Assembly: GCF_030814815.1 (NCBI RefSeq) | Contig: NZ_JAUSVR010000014.1 | Span: 31,232-95,231, forward strand | DNA length: 64,000 nt | Source: Ancylobacter amanitiformis | Lineage (GTDB): Bacteria > Pseudomonadota > Alphaproteobacteria > Rhizobiales > Xanthobacteraceae | Reading direction: 5' to 3' | Shown: positions 25,512 to 35,526 of the stretch, piece by piece | Position numbering within the stretch: position 1 is the first letter of the stretch | Layout: each line of letters begins with the position of its first letter | The notes under the pieces: generated by a model | Told to the model about the DNA's origin: nothing | What the model saw: only the letters and a program-made list of their open reading frames with translations | Databases searched by the model: none | Program-made: the position numbers and the translations under genes

Positions 25512-26477
25512 ATGAATTTCAAGGCTTTGCTGCTCGCGACCGCCGTCTCCGGCGCGCTGTTCGCCGCCCATGCCCAGGCCGCCGAGCTTACGGTCGGCTT
25601 CTCGCAGATCGGCTCGGAATCGGGCTGGCGTGCGGCCGAGACCACCGTTTCCAAGGCCGAGGCCAAGAAGCGGAACATCAATTTCAAGATCGCCGACGCC
25701 CAGCAGAAGCAGGAGAACCAGATCAAGGCGATCCGCTCCTTCATCGCGCAGGGCGTGGACGCCATCTTCCTCGCGCCCGTCGTCTCCACCGGCTGGGATT
25801 CGGTGCTGAAGGAAGCGAAGGAAGCCAAGATCCCGGTCGTGCTGCTCGACCGCGACATCGACCCCGCCGGCAAGGAACTTTATCTTACCGCCGTCACCTC
25901 CGACAGCGTGCACGAAGGCAAGGTCGCCGGCGAGTGGCTGGTGAAGACCGTCGGCACCAAGCCGTGCAACGTGGTGGAGCTTCAGGGCACGGTCGGCGCC
26001 TCCGTCGCCACCAACCGCAAGAAGGGCTTCGAGGACGGCATTGCCGGCCACGCGAATGTCAAGATCGTGCGCAGCCAGACCGGCGACTTCACCCGCGCCA
26101 AGGGCAAGGAAGTGATGGAGAGCTTCATCAAGGCCGAGGGCGGTGGCAAGAACATCTGCGCGGTCTATGCCCATAATGACGACATGATGGTCGGCGCCAT
26201 CCAGGCGATGAAGGAAGCCGGGCTGAAGCCGGGCACCGACGTGCTCACCGTCTCCATCGACGCCGTGCCGGACATCTTCAAGGCGATGGCGGCCGGCGAG
26301 GCCAATGCCACGGTCGAGCTGACGCCCAACATGGCCGGGCCCGCCTTCGATGCGGTCATCGCCTACAAGGACAAGGGCACGGTACCGCCGAAGTGGATCC
26401 AGACCGAATCCAAGCTCTATACCCAGGCCGACAATCCCAAGGCGGTCTATGAGGCCAAGAAGGATCTTGGCTACTGA
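25512..26477 (+). CDS. ytfQ: Galactofuranose-type sugar ABC transporter binding protein
   Basis: Periplasmic sugar-binding protein, 321 residues, from ATG 25512 (the frame is open to 25215, but a signal peptide starts here). Signal peptide MNFKALLLATAVSGALFAAHAQA, then ELTVGFSQIGSESGWRAAET, which is typical of E. coli YtfQ. IRSFIAQGVDAIFLAPVVSTGWD and VYAHNDDMMVGAIQAM are also family-like. YtfQ binds furanose forms of galactose, and related proteins accept arabinose, which fits the catabolic genes downstream. First gene of the regulon. Two hairpins and tandem repeats follow its stop, probably adjusting its level over the membrane genes. Confidence 0.9.
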   Translation: MNFKALLLATAVSGALFAAHAQAAELTVGFSQIGSESGWRAAETTVSKAEAKKRNINFKIADAQQKQENQIKAIRSFIAQGVDAIFLAPVVSTGWDSVLKEAKEAKIPVVLLDRDIDPAGKELYLTAVTSDSVHEGKVAGEWLVKTVGTKPCNVVELQGTVGASVATNRKKGFEDGIAGHANVKIVRSQTGDFTRAKGKEVMESFIKAEGGGKNICAVYAHNDDMMVGAIQAMKEAGLKPGTDVLTVSIDAVPDIFKAMAAGEANATVELTPNMAGPAFDAVIAYKDKGTVPPKWIQTESKLYTQADNPKAVYEAKKDLGY

Positions 26478-26778
26478 GCCGAAGCCCGTGAGCCGAGGCC
26501 CGTGAGCCGAAGCCCAGGCGGCGGCATGGGGGACGCCGTCGCATGCGACGGCCCCCGGCTCCGCCTTCCACCAACCCACGTCATCCCGGACGGCCGCAGG
26601 CCGGGATGACGATATCGGGGGATGCGCCCTCTTCCCTGTGGATCGCCACTGGTTATCCACCGGCCTGTCCACAGCGGCGGAGGCAGACACCCCAGCAGAC
26701 ACCCCAGCAGCCGCCGGCCCGCTGCCCTGCCGGCAAGCCCCACACAGACAAGCCCTGCATAGACAAGCCCCGCACAGA
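26475..26778. repeat. Intercistronic region ytfQ-ytfR: three tandem repeats and two hairpins
   Basis: The 321-base gap is unusually structured. A 14-base unit (TGAGCCGAAGCCCG type) is repeated three times from the ytfQ stop codon (26475-26516). An 18-base perfect palindrome GCCGTCGCATGCGACGGC lies at 26535-26552. An 11-bp stem CGTCATCCCGG/CCGGGATGACG lies at 26579-26611, a REP sequence frequent in alphaproteobacteria. A duplicated GCAGACACCCCA is near 26694-26717, and a 15-base unit (CAAGCCCCGCACAGA type) is repeated three times at 26734-26778. No gene is supported here. Confidence 0.8.
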
Positions 26779-26798
26779 ACGGTTCCGCCGAGACCACC

Positions 26799-28334
26799 AT
26801 GCCCCTCACGGACGATGCACCGCTGCTGAGCCTCGCAGGCTTCTCCAAGTCCTTTGCCGGGTTCGTCGCGCTCGACCGGGTCGACTTCACCCTGCGGGCT
26901 GGCGAGATCCATGCGCTGCTGGGCGAGAACGGTGCCGGCAAGTCGACATTGATCAAGACCATGACCGGGGTGGTGACGCGCGATGCCGGCACGATGCGGC
27001 TGCAGGGCGCGGAAATCGCCCCGCGCTCGGCCGAGGAAGCCGTGAAGGCGGGCATCGCCACCGTCTACCAGGAGGTCAACCTCGCGCCCAATCTCTCCGT
27101 GGCGCAGAACCTGTTCCTCGGTCGCCAGCCGACCTGGTTCGGGCTGGTGCGCGAGCGCGAGATGCGCCGGCGCGCGGCGGCGCTGCTGACGGAATTCGGG
27201 CTGGCGATCGACGTGGGCGCGCCGCTGGAAAGCTATTCGGTGGCCATCCAGCACATCGTGGCCATTGCCCGCGCGGTCGACCAGTCGGCGCGCGTGCTCA
27301 TTCTCGACGAGCCGACCGCCAGCCTCGACGCGCATGAGGTCGAGGTGCTGTTCGCCGTGCTGCGGCAACTGAAGGCGCGCGGCATCGGCATCGTGTTCGT
27401 CACCCATTTCCTCGATCAGGTCTATGCGGTCTGCGACCGCATCACCGTGCTGCGCAACGGCCGGCTGGCCGGCACCGCGCCGATCGCCGACCTGCCGCGG
27501 CTGGATCTGGTGCGCCTGATGCTGGGGCGCGAACTCAGCGAGGCGACCGCCAAGCGCCCGCCTCATGTGGAGGGCGCCGCGCGAGCCGCGGTCGCCACCT
27601 TCGCGGCCTTCGGCAAGGAAGGCCAGGTCGCACCCTTCGATCTCACGCTGCGCGCCGGCCATGTGGTCGGGCTGGCCGGCCTGCTCGGCTCGGGCCGCAC
27701 CGAGACGGTGCGCCTCGTGTTCGGCGCGGAGAAGGCCGATTGCGGCACGGCCGAAGTGGATGGGCGCAGGGTCGCCATCGGCTCGCCGCGCGAGGCGATG
27801 CGGCTGCGCTTCGGCTATTGCCCGGAAGAGCGCAAGACCGAGGGCATCGTCGCCGACCTGACGGTGCGCGAGAACATCGTGCTGGCGCTTCAGGCCCAGC
27901 GCGGGGCGCTGGCGCCGCTGCCGCGCCGCGAGCAGGACGAGATCGCCGCCCGTTTCATCCGCCTGCTGGACATCCGCCCGCCCGACCCCGAGCGGCCCAT
28001 CGGCCTGCTCTCCGGCGGCAACCAGCAAAAGGCGCTGCTGGCCCGCTGGCTCGCCACCTCGCCCCGCCTCTTGATCCTCGACGAGCCGACGCGCGGCATC
28101 GATGTGGGCGCGCATGCCGAGATCATCGCCCTCATCCGCTCGCTCTGCGCGGAGGGCATGGCGCTGCTGGTGGTCTCCTCGGAGCTGGAGGAGATCGTCA
28201 CCTATGCCGACGAGGTGATCGTGCTGCGCGACCGGGCGCATGTCGCCCGGCTGACCGGCAATGCCGTCGACGTTCCCGCCATCCTTGCCGCCATCGCCGA
28301 CGCGCCCGCCGCGCCGGCGGCGGCCCACGCGTGA
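26799..28334 (+). CDS. ytfR: Sugar ABC transporter ATPase with two ATP-binding domains (YtfR-like)
   Basis: 511 residues with two ABC cassettes. The first (about 10-245) has Walker A GENGAGKST and Walker B LILDEPTASLD, with the signature region SYSVAIQHIVAIARA instead of LSGG, as is usual in YtfR. The second (about 260-500) has a degenerate Walker A (GLLGSGRTE), a canonical [16 protein letters not shown] and [11 protein letters not shown]. This asymmetry is normal for monosaccharide importers. It energises uptake of the sugar bound by YtfQ and is followed 11 bases later by the first permease. Confidence 0.92.
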   Translation: MPLTDDAPLLSLAGFSKSFAGFVALDRVDFTLRAGEIHALLGENGAGKSTLIKTMTGVVTRDAGTMRLQGAEIAPRSAEEAVKAGIATVYQEVNLAPNLSVAQNLFLGRQPTWFGLVREREMRRRAAALLTEFGLAIDVGAPLESYSVAIQHIVAIARAVDQSARVLILDEPTASLDAHEVEVLFAVLRQLKARGIGIVFVTHFLDQVYAVCDRITVLRNGRLAGTAPIADLPRLDLVRLMLGRELSEATAKRPPHVEGAARAAVATFAAFGKEGQVAPFDLTLRAGHVVGLAGLLGSGRTETVRLVFGAEKADCGTAEVDGRRVAIGSPREAMRLRFGYCPEERKTEGIVADLTVRENIVLALQAQRGALAPLPRREQDEIAARFIRLLDIRPPDPERPIGLLSGGNQQKALLARWLATSPRLLILDEPTRGIDVGAHAEIIALIRSLCAEGMALLVVSSELEEIVTYADEVIVLRDRAHVARLTGNAVDVPAILAAIADAPAAPAAAHA

Positions 28335-28345
28335 GGGAGGCCGCC

Positions 28346-29341
28346 ATGGGGCTTCGTCTGCCGCGCGTCGGCACCGCGCAGATCGGTGCCCTGGCGCTGA
28401 TTCTCGCCGCCAACTGGGTGGTATCGCCGCAATTCTTCGACATCCGCCTGCAGGACGGGCGGCTGTTCGGCAGCCTGATCGACGTGCTGAACCGCGGCGC
28501 CCCGGTGGCGCTGCTCTCGCTCGGCATGGTGCTGGTCATCGCCATGCGCGGCATCGACCTCTCGGTCGGCGCGGTCATGGCCATCTCGGGGGCGATCGCC
28601 GCCAGCCTTGCCGACAGCCATTCCCTGCCGGTGGTTCTGGCCGCCGCGCTGGGCGCGGGGCTGCTGTGCGGGCTGTGGAACGGCTTCCTGGTCGCGGTGC
28701 TCGGCATCCAGCCTATCGTCGCGACGCTGATCCTCATGGTGGCGGGGCGCGGCATCGCCCAGCTCATCACCGAGGGGCGCATCGTCACCTTCACCTCGCC
28801 CGATCTCGCCTTTCTCGGGGGTGGCTCGGTGCTCGGCGTGCCGACCCCGATCGTGCTCGCCCTCGCCATGCTGGCTCTGACGCTGGCCGTGGTGCGCGGC
28901 ACGGCGCTGGGGCTGATGATCGAGGCGAGCGGCGGCAACCCGCGCGCCAGCGCGCTGGCCGGCATCGGCACAAAGCTCATCACGCTGGCGGTCTATGTGT
29001 GGAGCGGGCTGTGCGCCGCGCTGGCCGGCATCGTCGCGGCGGCCGACATCCTCGGCGCGGATGCCAACAATGCCGGGCTCTGGCTGGAGCTGGACGCCAT
29101 TCTCGCGGTGGTGATCGGCGGCACCTCGCTGTTCGGCGGGCGTTTCTCCATCATCCTCGCGGTCGTCGGGGCGCTCATCATCCAGGCGATGAATACCGGC
29201 ATCCTGCTGTCCGGCCTGCCGCCCGAGACCAATCTCGTGGTGAAGGCGGTGGTGGTGCTCGCCGTGCTGCTCGCCCAGTCGCCGCGGCTCGGCACCCATC
29301 TGGCGGGGCTGGGCGTTCTGCTCGGCCTCCGGAAAGCGTGA
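28346..29341 (+). CDS. ytfT: Sugar ABC transporter permease (YtfT-like)
   Basis: 331 residues from ATG 28346, with GGGAGG at 28335-28340; an in-frame GTG at 28331 overlapping the ytfR stop is less likely. Hydrophobic throughout with family motifs LLSLGMVLVIAMRGIDLSVG, GFLVAVLGIQPIVATLI and AVVIGGTSLFGG of the RbsC/AraH permease group. Forms the membrane channel together with the YjfF-like protein encoded next. Confidence 0.9.
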   Translation: MGLRLPRVGTAQIGALALILAANWVVSPQFFDIRLQDGRLFGSLIDVLNRGAPVALLSLGMVLVIAMRGIDLSVGAVMAISGAIAASLADSHSLPVVLAAALGAGLLCGLWNGFLVAVLGIQPIVATLILMVAGRGIAQLITEGRIVTFTSPDLAFLGGGSVLGVPTPIVLALAMLALTLAVVRGTALGLMIEASGGNPRASALAGIGTKLITLAVYVWSGLCAALAGIVAAADILGADANNAGLWLELDAILAVVIGGTSLFGGRFSIILAVVGALIIQAMNTGILLSGLPPETNLVVKAVVVLAVLLAQSPRLGTHLAGLGVLLGLRKA

Positions 29342-29351
29342 GGAGGCCTGG

Positions 29352-30383
29352 ATGATCCGCTCGCTCGCCCGCCTGATGCCGGTCCTCGCCACCACGGCGG
29401 TGTTCCTCGCCGGCTTCCTGGTGTGCTCGCTGGTCTACCCGAACTTCGCCTCGATGCGGGTGGTGATGAACCTGATGACCGACAATGCCTTTCTCGGCAT
29501 CGTCGCGGTGGGCATGACCTTCGTCATCATCTCCGGCGGCATCGACCTCTCGGTCGGCTCGGTGATCGGCTTCACCACGGTGTTCCTGGCACTGGCCATC
29601 GAGCGCTGGGGCGTGCCCCCGCTGCTGGCCTTCGTGCTGATCCTCGTCATCTGCGCCGGTTTCGGCGCGTGTATGGGCGCGGTGATCCAGTATTTCGAGC
29701 TGCCGGCCTTCATCGTCACGCTGGCGGGCATGTTCCTGGCGCGGGGCGTCAGCTTCCTGCTCTCCACCGAATCGATCCCGATCAACGCCGAGCTTTATGC
29801 CCACCTCTCCGACCACGCGATCCGCTTCGGCAGCGGCGCCCGGCTCACCGTTCCGGCCATCATCATGCTGGCGGTGGTGATCGGCGGCATGGTGCTGCTG
29901 CACCTCACCCGCTTTGGCGCCAACGTCTATGCGCTGGGCGGCTCGCGCGCGGCGACGGCGCTGATGGGCATCAACGTGCCGCGCACCACGGTGCTGATCT
30001 ACACGCTCTCCAGCGTGCTGGCGGGACTTTCCGGCATCGTCTTCTCGCTCTACACATCCTCGGGCTATTCGCTGTCGGCGGTGGGGGTGGAACTTGACGC
30101 CATCGCCGCGGTGGTGATCGGGGGCACCCTGCTCTCGGGCGGCTATGGCTTCGTGTTCGGCTCCTTTGTCGGCGTGCTGATCCAGGGCCTGATCCAGACC
30201 TACATCAGCTTCGACGGCTCGCTGTCGAGCTGGTGGGCGAAGATCGCCACCGGCCTGCTGCTCTTCGCCTTCATCGCCTTCCAGCAGATCACGCTCCACC
30301 TCGCCCGTCGTCCGGCGCGCCGCTCCGGGCGGCCGTCTCCGCCGCCTCCGGCGGCCATCGCACAGGGAGTCGTCCGGCCGTGA
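29352..30383 (+). CDS. yjfF: Sugar ABC transporter permease (YjfF-like)
   Basis: 343 residues, second permease of the furanose-type transporter. Motifs: VAVGMTFVIISGGIDLSVGS, ELPAFIVTLAGMFLARG, YALGGSRAATALMGINV and AVVIGGTLLSGGYG. The C-terminal tail is rich in Pro, Arg and Ala and is probably cytoplasmic. Its stop overlaps the GTG start of the GntR regulator. Confidence 0.9.
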   Translation: MIRSLARLMPVLATTAVFLAGFLVCSLVYPNFASMRVVMNLMTDNAFLGIVAVGMTFVIISGGIDLSVGSVIGFTTVFLALAIERWGVPPLLAFVLILVICAGFGACMGAVIQYFELPAFIVTLAGMFLARGVSFLLSTESIPINAELYAHLSDHAIRFGSGARLTVPAIIMLAVVIGGMVLLHLTRFGANVYALGGSRAATALMGINVPRTTVLIYTLSSVLAGLSGIVFSLYTSSGYSLSAVGVELDAIAAVVIGGTLLSGGYGFVFGSFVGVLIQGLIQTYISFDGSLSSWWAKIATGLLLFAFIAFQQITLHLARRPARRSGRPSPPPPAAIAQGVVRP

Positions 30384-31102
30384 CGTCGCAGATCATCGTC
30401 ATTCCCGCCCGCCGCGCCCATTCCAACCACGCGGAAATCGCACGCAGCATCGGCATCGACATCATTGCCGGGCGCTATGGCGAGGGCGCCAAGCTGCCGG
30501 GCGATGCCGAGCTCATCCTGCTGTTCGGGGTTTCCCGCCCAGTACTGCGCGAGAGCGTGAAGACGCTGGTGGCCAAGGGCCTCTTGTCCACCAAGGCGCG
30601 GGTCGGCACGGTGGTGCGCGAGCGCGCCGCGTGGAACATGTTCGACCCCGACGTGCTCGCCTGGCACCTCGACGCCGGCATCGACAAGCGCTTCCTGCGC
30701 GATCTCTCGGAAATCCGCCTCGCGGTGGAACCGCGCGCGGCCGCGCTCGCCGCCGAGCGGCGCAGCGCGGAGGACCTTGCCCTGATGCGCCAGGCGGTCG
30801 CGCGCATGCGGCAGGAGCCGGGTGCCTCGGACGGCTTCGCCGAGGCCGACCTCGCGCTGCATGTCGCCATTGCCACCGCCTCGGGCAATCCGTTCATGCG
30901 CTCCATCGGCGCGGTGATCGAGGCGGCGCTGCGCTCCTCCTTCCTGCTTTCCGCGCCGGGCGACGCGCGCGAGCACGAGATCGCGGTGGCCGCGCATGAG
31001 CGCATCGTCCAGGCCATCGCCGACGCGGACGCGCAGGCCGCCGCCGCCGCCATGACCAACGTGATCTTCAACGGCCTGCGCCGCCACGGCGCGGCAGGCT
31101 GA
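30380..31102 (+). CDS. GntR-family regulator, FadR/FCD type
   Basis: 240 residues using a GTG start at 30380 that overlaps the yjfF stop; earlier frame is shadow of yjfF. N-terminal winged helix (GEGAKLPGDAELILLFGVSR, RESVKTLVAKGLLSTKARVG) and an all-helical FCD ligand domain (FLRDLSEIRLAVEPRAAALA, DLALHVAIATASGNPFM, EHEIAVAAHERIVQAI) with the metal-site pattern D...H...H. As the only regulator inside the operon it is the likely controller, probably a repressor released by a sugar acid intermediate such as arabinonate, galactonate or a keto-deoxy acid. This is inferred from family precedent. Confidence 0.88.
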   Translation: MTSQIIVIPARRAHSNHAEIARSIGIDIIAGRYGEGAKLPGDAELILLFGVSRPVLRESVKTLVAKGLLSTKARVGTVVRERAAWNMFDPDVLAWHLDAGIDKRFLRDLSEIRLAVEPRAAALAAERRSAEDLALMRQAVARMRQEPGASDGFAEADLALHVAIATASGNPFMRSIGAVIEAALRSSFLLSAPGDAREHEIAVAAHERIVQAIADADAQAAAAAMTNVIFNGLRRHGAAG

Positions 31103-32863
31103 ATGGGTGCCCCGATGAACGACGACGGTTCGAGCCACGACGACACGAAGAAGCTGCGCAGCCAGGCCTGGTTCGGCCGCCAGGACAAGATGGGCTTCTA
31201 TTATCGTTCCTTCCTCAAGAACAGCGGCCAGCCGCAGGACCGCTTCGACGGCCGCCCCGTCATCGGCATCTGCAACACCTGGTCCGAGCTGACGCCCTGC
31301 AACATCCATTTCCGCGACCTCGCCGAGCATGTGCGGCGCGGCGTGCTGGATGCGGGCGGCTATCCCCTGGAATTCCCCGTCTCCTCGCTCGGCGAGGTGA
31401 CGATGCGCCCCACCGCCATGCTGTTCCGCAACCTCGCCTCGATGGATGTGGAAGAGGCGATCCGCGCCCATCCCCTCGACGGCGTGGTGCTGCTGATGGG
31501 CTGCGACAAGACCACGCCGGCGCTGCTGATGGGCGCGGCCTCCGCCGACCTGCCGACCATCGGTGTCTCCGGCGGGCCGCAGCTGCGCGGCGTCTATCGC
31601 GGCCAGATCATCGGCTCGGGCACCAACATCATCTCGATGAGCGAGCAATTGCGCGCCGGCGAGGTGACGCTTGAGGAGTTCCACGAGGCGGAAGCGGGCA
31701 TGAACCGCTCCTCGGGCAGTTGCATGACCATGGGCACCGCCTCCAGCATGGCCTCGATGGTGGAAGCGCTCGGCATCGGCCTGCCGGAAAACGCGGCCAT
31801 CCCGGCGGTGGACGCGCGGCGCAACCTGCTGGCCCGCATGGCCGGGCGGCGCATCGTCGATCTGGTGAAGGAGGATGTGAAGCCTTCCGACATCCTCACC
31901 CGCGCCGCGTTTGAAAACGCCATCCGCACGCTGGCCGCCATCGGCGGTTCGACCAATGCGGTGGTGCACCTTCTGGCCATTGCCGGGCGGGTCGGCGTCG
32001 ACCTCACGCTCGACGATTTCGACCGGCTGGGCCGCGACATCCACTGCCTGGTCGACCTGATGCCGTCAGGCCGCTTCCTCATGGAGGATTTCTACTATGC
32101 CGGCGGCCTGCCCGCCGTGCTGCGGGCGCTGGGCGAGCGCGGCCTGCTCCACAAGGAGGCGCTCACGGTCAACGGCCGCACCCTGTGGGAGAATGTCGAG
32201 AAGGCGCCCAACTGGAACCGCGAGGTCATCACCTCCTTCGAGGCGCCGTTCAAGCCGGATGCCGGCATCGCCATCCTCAAGGGCAACCTCGCGCCGGACG
32301 GCGCGGTGATCAAGCCCTCCGCCGCCTCGCCGCATCTGATGCAGCATACCGGCCGCGCCGTGGTGTTCGAGAGCGTCGAGGACATGCACCACGCCGTGAA
32401 TGACGAGGCGCTCGACATCGACGCCTCCTGCATCATGGTGCTGAAGAATTGCGGGCCCAAGGGCTATCCCGGCATGGCCGAGGTCGGCAACATGCCGCTG
32501 CCGGCCAAGCTGCTGCGCGAGGGCGTGCGCGACATGATCCGCATTTCCGATGCCCGCATGTCCGGCACCGCCTATGGCACGGTGGTACTGCATGTCGCCC
32601 CGGAAGCGACCGCCGGCGGGCCCCTCGCGCTGGTGAAGAACGGCGACCTCATCACGCTCGACGTGCCCGCCCGCGCGCTCCACCTGCATGTCGGCGACGA
32701 CGAACTGGCCGAGCGCCGCGCCCAATGGGTGCCGCCCGCCCCGCACGCGACGCGCGGCTATGCCCGGCTCTACATCGACCATGTGCTGCAGGCCGACCGC
32801 GGCGCCGATCTCGACTTCCTCGTGGGGCGCACCGGCTCGCCGGTCCCCCGCGACAATCACTAG
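31103..32863 (+). CDS. IlvD/Edd-family sugar-acid dehydratase, probable L-arabinonate dehydratase
   Basis: 586 residues beginning directly after the gntR stop (a second ATG is four codons in). Cluster-binding cysteines are in SELTPCNIHF (Cys66), [13 protein letters not shown] and SSGSCMTMGTAS; GGSTNAVVHLLAI and KNCGPKGYPGMAEVG are also diagnostic of the family. It removes water from an aldonate to give a 2-keto-3-deoxy acid. It is followed by the DHDPS-like and semialdehyde dehydrogenase genes of the L-arabinose to 2-oxoglutarate route, so L-arabinonate is the best substrate guess. A second, different dehydratase lies at 37599. Confidence 0.85.
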   Translation: MGAPMNDDGSSHDDTKKLRSQAWFGRQDKMGFYYRSFLKNSGQPQDRFDGRPVIGICNTWSELTPCNIHFRDLAEHVRRGVLDAGGYPLEFPVSSLGEVTMRPTAMLFRNLASMDVEEAIRAHPLDGVVLLMGCDKTTPALLMGAASADLPTIGVSGGPQLRGVYRGQIIGSGTNIISMSEQLRAGEVTLEEFHEAEAGMNRSSGSCMTMGTASSMASMVEALGIGLPENAAIPAVDARRNLLARMAGRRIVDLVKEDVKPSDILTRAAFENAIRTLAAIGGSTNAVVHLLAIAGRVGVDLTLDDFDRLGRDIHCLVDLMPSGRFLMEDFYYAGGLPAVLRALGERGLLHKEALTVNGRTLWENVEKAPNWNREVITSFEAPFKPDAGIAILKGNLAPDGAVIKPSAASPHLMQHTGRAVVFESVEDMHHAVNDEALDIDASCIMVLKNCGPKGYPGMAEVGNMPLPAKLLREGVRDMIRISDARMSGTAYGTVVLHVAPEATAGGPLALVKNGDLITLDVPARALHLHVGDDELAERRAQWVPPAPHATRGYARLYIDHVLQADRGADLDFLVGRTGSPVPRDNH

Positions 32864-32938
32864 CGCCCGCGCCGATCGGATTGCCGCGCAATCGGGTCGG
32901 GTCACGCGGTCTCCATCCCTGGTTCAGGACCAGTTCGT

Positions 32939-32962
32939 ACGGCCCACTTCACGGCCCACTTC
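32939..32962. repeat. 12-base tandem duplication
   Basis: ACGGCCCACTTC occurs twice head-to-tail (32939-32950 and 32951-32962) just before the ribosome site (GAAGGG) of the following gene. Another of the short tandem duplications found at gene edges in this window. Confidence 0.7.
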
Positions 32963-32974
32963 CACGAAGGGTGC

Positions 32975-33910
32975 ATGATGACGACCACTTCCGCCGCCGG
33001 TCCCTACCAGGGGGTCTTCCCGGTCGCCCCGACCGTGTTCGACGCGACAGGCCGGCTCGATCTCGAGGGCCAGACGCGCGCCATCGACTTCATGATCGAC
33101 GCCGGCTCGCACGGCGTGTGCATCCTCGCCAATTTCTCCGAGCAGTTCGTGCTCGGCGATGACGAGCGCGATCTGGTCATGCGCACCGTGCTGGAACATG
33201 TCGCCGGGCGCGTGCCGGTCATCGTCACCACCACCCATTTCGCCACGCATATCTGCGCCGAGCGCTCGAAGCGCGCGCAGGAGATGGGCGCGGCCATGGT
33301 GATGGTCATGCCGCCCTATCACGGCGCCACCTTCCGCGTGCCGGAAGCCTCCATCATCGATTTCTACCGCGCCGTCTCGGATGCCATCTCCATCCCCATC
33401 ATGGTGCAGGACGCCCCCGTCGCCGGCACGCCGCTCTCGGTGCCGCTGCTCGCGAGGATGGCGCGCGAGATCGAGAACCTCGCCTATTTCAAGATCGAGG
33501 TGCCGCAGGCCGCGAACAAGCTGCGCGCGCTGATCGAGGCCGGCGGCGATGCCATCATCGGCCCCTGGGACGGCGAGGAAGCCATCACCCTGATGGCCGA
33601 TCTCGACGCCGGGGCGACCGGCGCCATGACCGGGGGCGGCTGTCCCGACGGCATCCGCGCGATCATCGATCCCTATTTTGCCGGGGATCGCGAGGCCGCC
33701 CTCAAGGCCTATGAGCGCTGGCTGCCACTGATCAATTACGAGAACCGGCAGGCCGGGTTCGCCACCGCCAAGATCCTGATGAAGGAAGGCGGCATCATCG
33801 CCCATGACACGCTGCGCGCGCCGCTGCCGCCGGTTCACCCCGCCACACGCGCCGGGCTGCTGGAACTCGCCCGCCGGCTCGATCCCCTCGTGCTGAAATG
33901 GGGGAAGTGA
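32975..33910 (+). CDS. DHDPS-family L-2-keto-3-deoxyarabinonate dehydratase
   Basis: 311 residues, class I aldolase-like barrel of the dihydrodipicolinate synthase family. The Schiff-base lysine is in [10 protein letters not shown]. Other marks are [19 protein letters not shown] and [15 protein letters not shown]. Known relatives in Azospirillum convert L-2-keto-3-deoxyarabinonate to 2-oxoglutarate semialdehyde. The following gene, overlapping by one base, encodes the matching semialdehyde dehydrogenase, which makes this function likely. Start is the first of two adjacent ATG codons. Confidence 0.86.
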   Translation: MMTTTSAAGPYQGVFPVAPTVFDATGRLDLEGQTRAIDFMIDAGSHGVCILANFSEQFVLGDDERDLVMRTVLEHVAGRVPVIVTTTHFATHICAERSKRAQEMGAAMVMVMPPYHGATFRVPEASIIDFYRAVSDAISIPIMVQDAPVAGTPLSVPLLARMAREIENLAYFKIEVPQAANKLRALIEAGGDAIIGPWDGEEAITLMADLDAGATGAMTGGGCPDGIRAIIDPYFAGDREAALKAYERWLPLINYENRQAGFATAKILMKEGGIIAHDTLRAPLPPVHPATRAGLLELARRLDPLVLKWGK

Positions 33911-35526
33911 TGAGCGAGATGGAGACAGGAGCCGTGAACATGCTGACCGGTGCCGCGCTCATCGGCTCCCGCGACGTGGCGGGCGAGACGACCTTTCGCG
34001 CCGTCGACCCCGCGCGCAACGAGACCCTCGCGCCGACCTTCACCGAGGCCGGACCGTCCGAAGTCGCCGCCGCCGCCGCTCTCGCCGCCACGGCTTTTCC
34101 GCTCTACCGCGCCACCACGCCGGAGCAGCGCGCCGCCTTTCTCGACCTGATCGCTTTGAAGATCGAGGCGATCGGCGATGCCCTGATCGAGCGCGGCGCG
34201 CAGGAGACGGGACTGCCCGCCGCGCGCCTGCAGGGTGAGCGCGCCCGCACCACGGGCCAGCTGCGCCTGTTCGCTACCTGGGTGCGCGCGGGCGGGGCGG
34301 ACGAGCCGCGGCTCGATTCACCGTTGCCTGAGCGCAAGCCGCTGCCGCGCGCGGAGCTGCGCCTGCGCCATATCGGCATCGGGCCGGTGGCGGTGTTCGG
34401 CGCCTCGAACTTCCCGCTCGCCTTCTCGGTGGCCGGCGGCGACACGGCGTCGGCACTGGCCGCCGGCTGCCCGGTGATCGTGAAGGGCCACCCCGCCCAT
34501 CCCGGCACATCGGAACTGGTCGGCCGCGCCATTCGTGCCGCGGTGGCCGAGGCCGGCCTGCCGGAGGGCGTGTTCTCGCTGGTTTCCGGCACCTCGAACG
34601 CGCTGGGCGGCGCGCTAGTGGCGGATCCGCGCATCATGGCCGTCGGGTTCACCGGCTCGCGCGCCGGCGGGCTGGCGCTGGTCAACATCGCCAATAGCCG
34701 CCCGGTGCCGATTCCGGTCTATGCCGAGATGAGCAGTATCAACCCGGTCTTCCTGCTGCCCGGCGCTCTCAAGGCGCGGGCCGAGGCGCTCGGCACCGCC
34801 TTTGTCGGGTCGCTCACCCTGGGCGCCGGCCAGTTCTGCACCAATCCCGGCCTCGTCATCGCGCTGGCCGGCGGCGATCTCGACCGCTTCCTCGCCAGCG
34901 CCGGCACCGCGCTGGAGGCCGCTCCCTCCGCCACCATGCTCACGCCCGGCATTGCCGGCGCCTACGCCAAAGGCGTCGCCACGCTTGCGCAGGCCGGCGC
35001 CACCGAACTGGCCCGTGGTGGCCAGGAGGGTGGGCCCAATGCCTGCCGCCCGGCGCTGTTCGTCACGGATGCGAACGCCTTCATCGGCGCGGCGGGGCTG
35101 GCGCATGAAGTGTTCGGCGCCTCCTCGCTGGTGGTGCGCTGCGAGGATGCGGACGAAATGCTGGCGGTGGCCCGGGCCGTCGAGGGCCAGTTGACCGCCA
35201 CGCTGCATCTGGAGGCGGAGGATCACCCGCTCGCCGCCCGGCTCATGCCGATCCTTGAGGAAAAAGCCGGGCGCATCCTCGCCAATGGCTGGCCGACCGG
35301 TGTCGAGGTGTGCCATGCCATGGTGCATGGCGGCCCCTTCCCCGCCACGTCCGATCCGCGCTCGACCTCGGTCGGCACGCTCGCCATCCGCCGCTTCCTG
35401 CGCCCGGTCTGCTACCAGGATCTGCCGGAGGCGCTGCTGCCCGCCGCCGTGCGGGACGGCAACCCCCTCAACCTCCCCCGCCTCCTTGACGGCGTGCCGG
35501 AAACGCCACGGGAACCGCGTTCATGA
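33910..35526 (+). CDS. 2-Oxoglutarate semialdehyde (2,5-dioxovalerate) dehydrogenase
   Basis: NAD(P)-dependent aldehyde dehydrogenase, 538 residues from the ATG at 33910 that overlaps the previous stop. The catalytic cysteine is in [52 protein letters not shown] and [20 protein letters not shown] are typical of the semialdehyde dehydrogenases of pentose and sugar-acid routes. It completes conversion of L-arabinose carbon to 2-oxoglutarate. A 4-base overlap links it to the sugar dehydrogenase. Confidence 0.87.
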   Translation: MSEMETGAVNMLTGAALIGSRDVAGETTFRAVDPARNETLAPTFTEAGPSEVAAAAALAATAFPLYRATTPEQRAAFLDLIALKIEAIGDALIERGAQETGLPAARLQGERARTTGQLRLFATWVRAGGADEPRLDSPLPERKPLPRAELRLRHIGIGPVAVFGASNFPLAFSVAGGDTASALAAGCPVIVKGHPAHPGTSELVGRAIRAAVAEAGLPEGVFSLVSGTSNALGGALVADPRIMAVGFTGSRAGGLALVNIANSRPVPIPVYAEMSSINPVFLLPGALKARAEALGTAFVGSLTLGAGQFCTNPGLVIALAGGDLDRFLASAGTALEAAPSATMLTPGIAGAYAKGVATLAQAGATELARGGQEGGPNACRPALFVTDANAFIGAAGLAHEVFGASSLVVRCEDADEMLAVARAVEGQLTATLHLEAEDHPLAARLMPILEEKAGRILANGWPTGVEVCHAMVHGGPFPATSDPRSTSVGTLAIRRFLRPVCYQDLPEALLPAAVRDGNPLNLPRLLDGVPETPREPRS

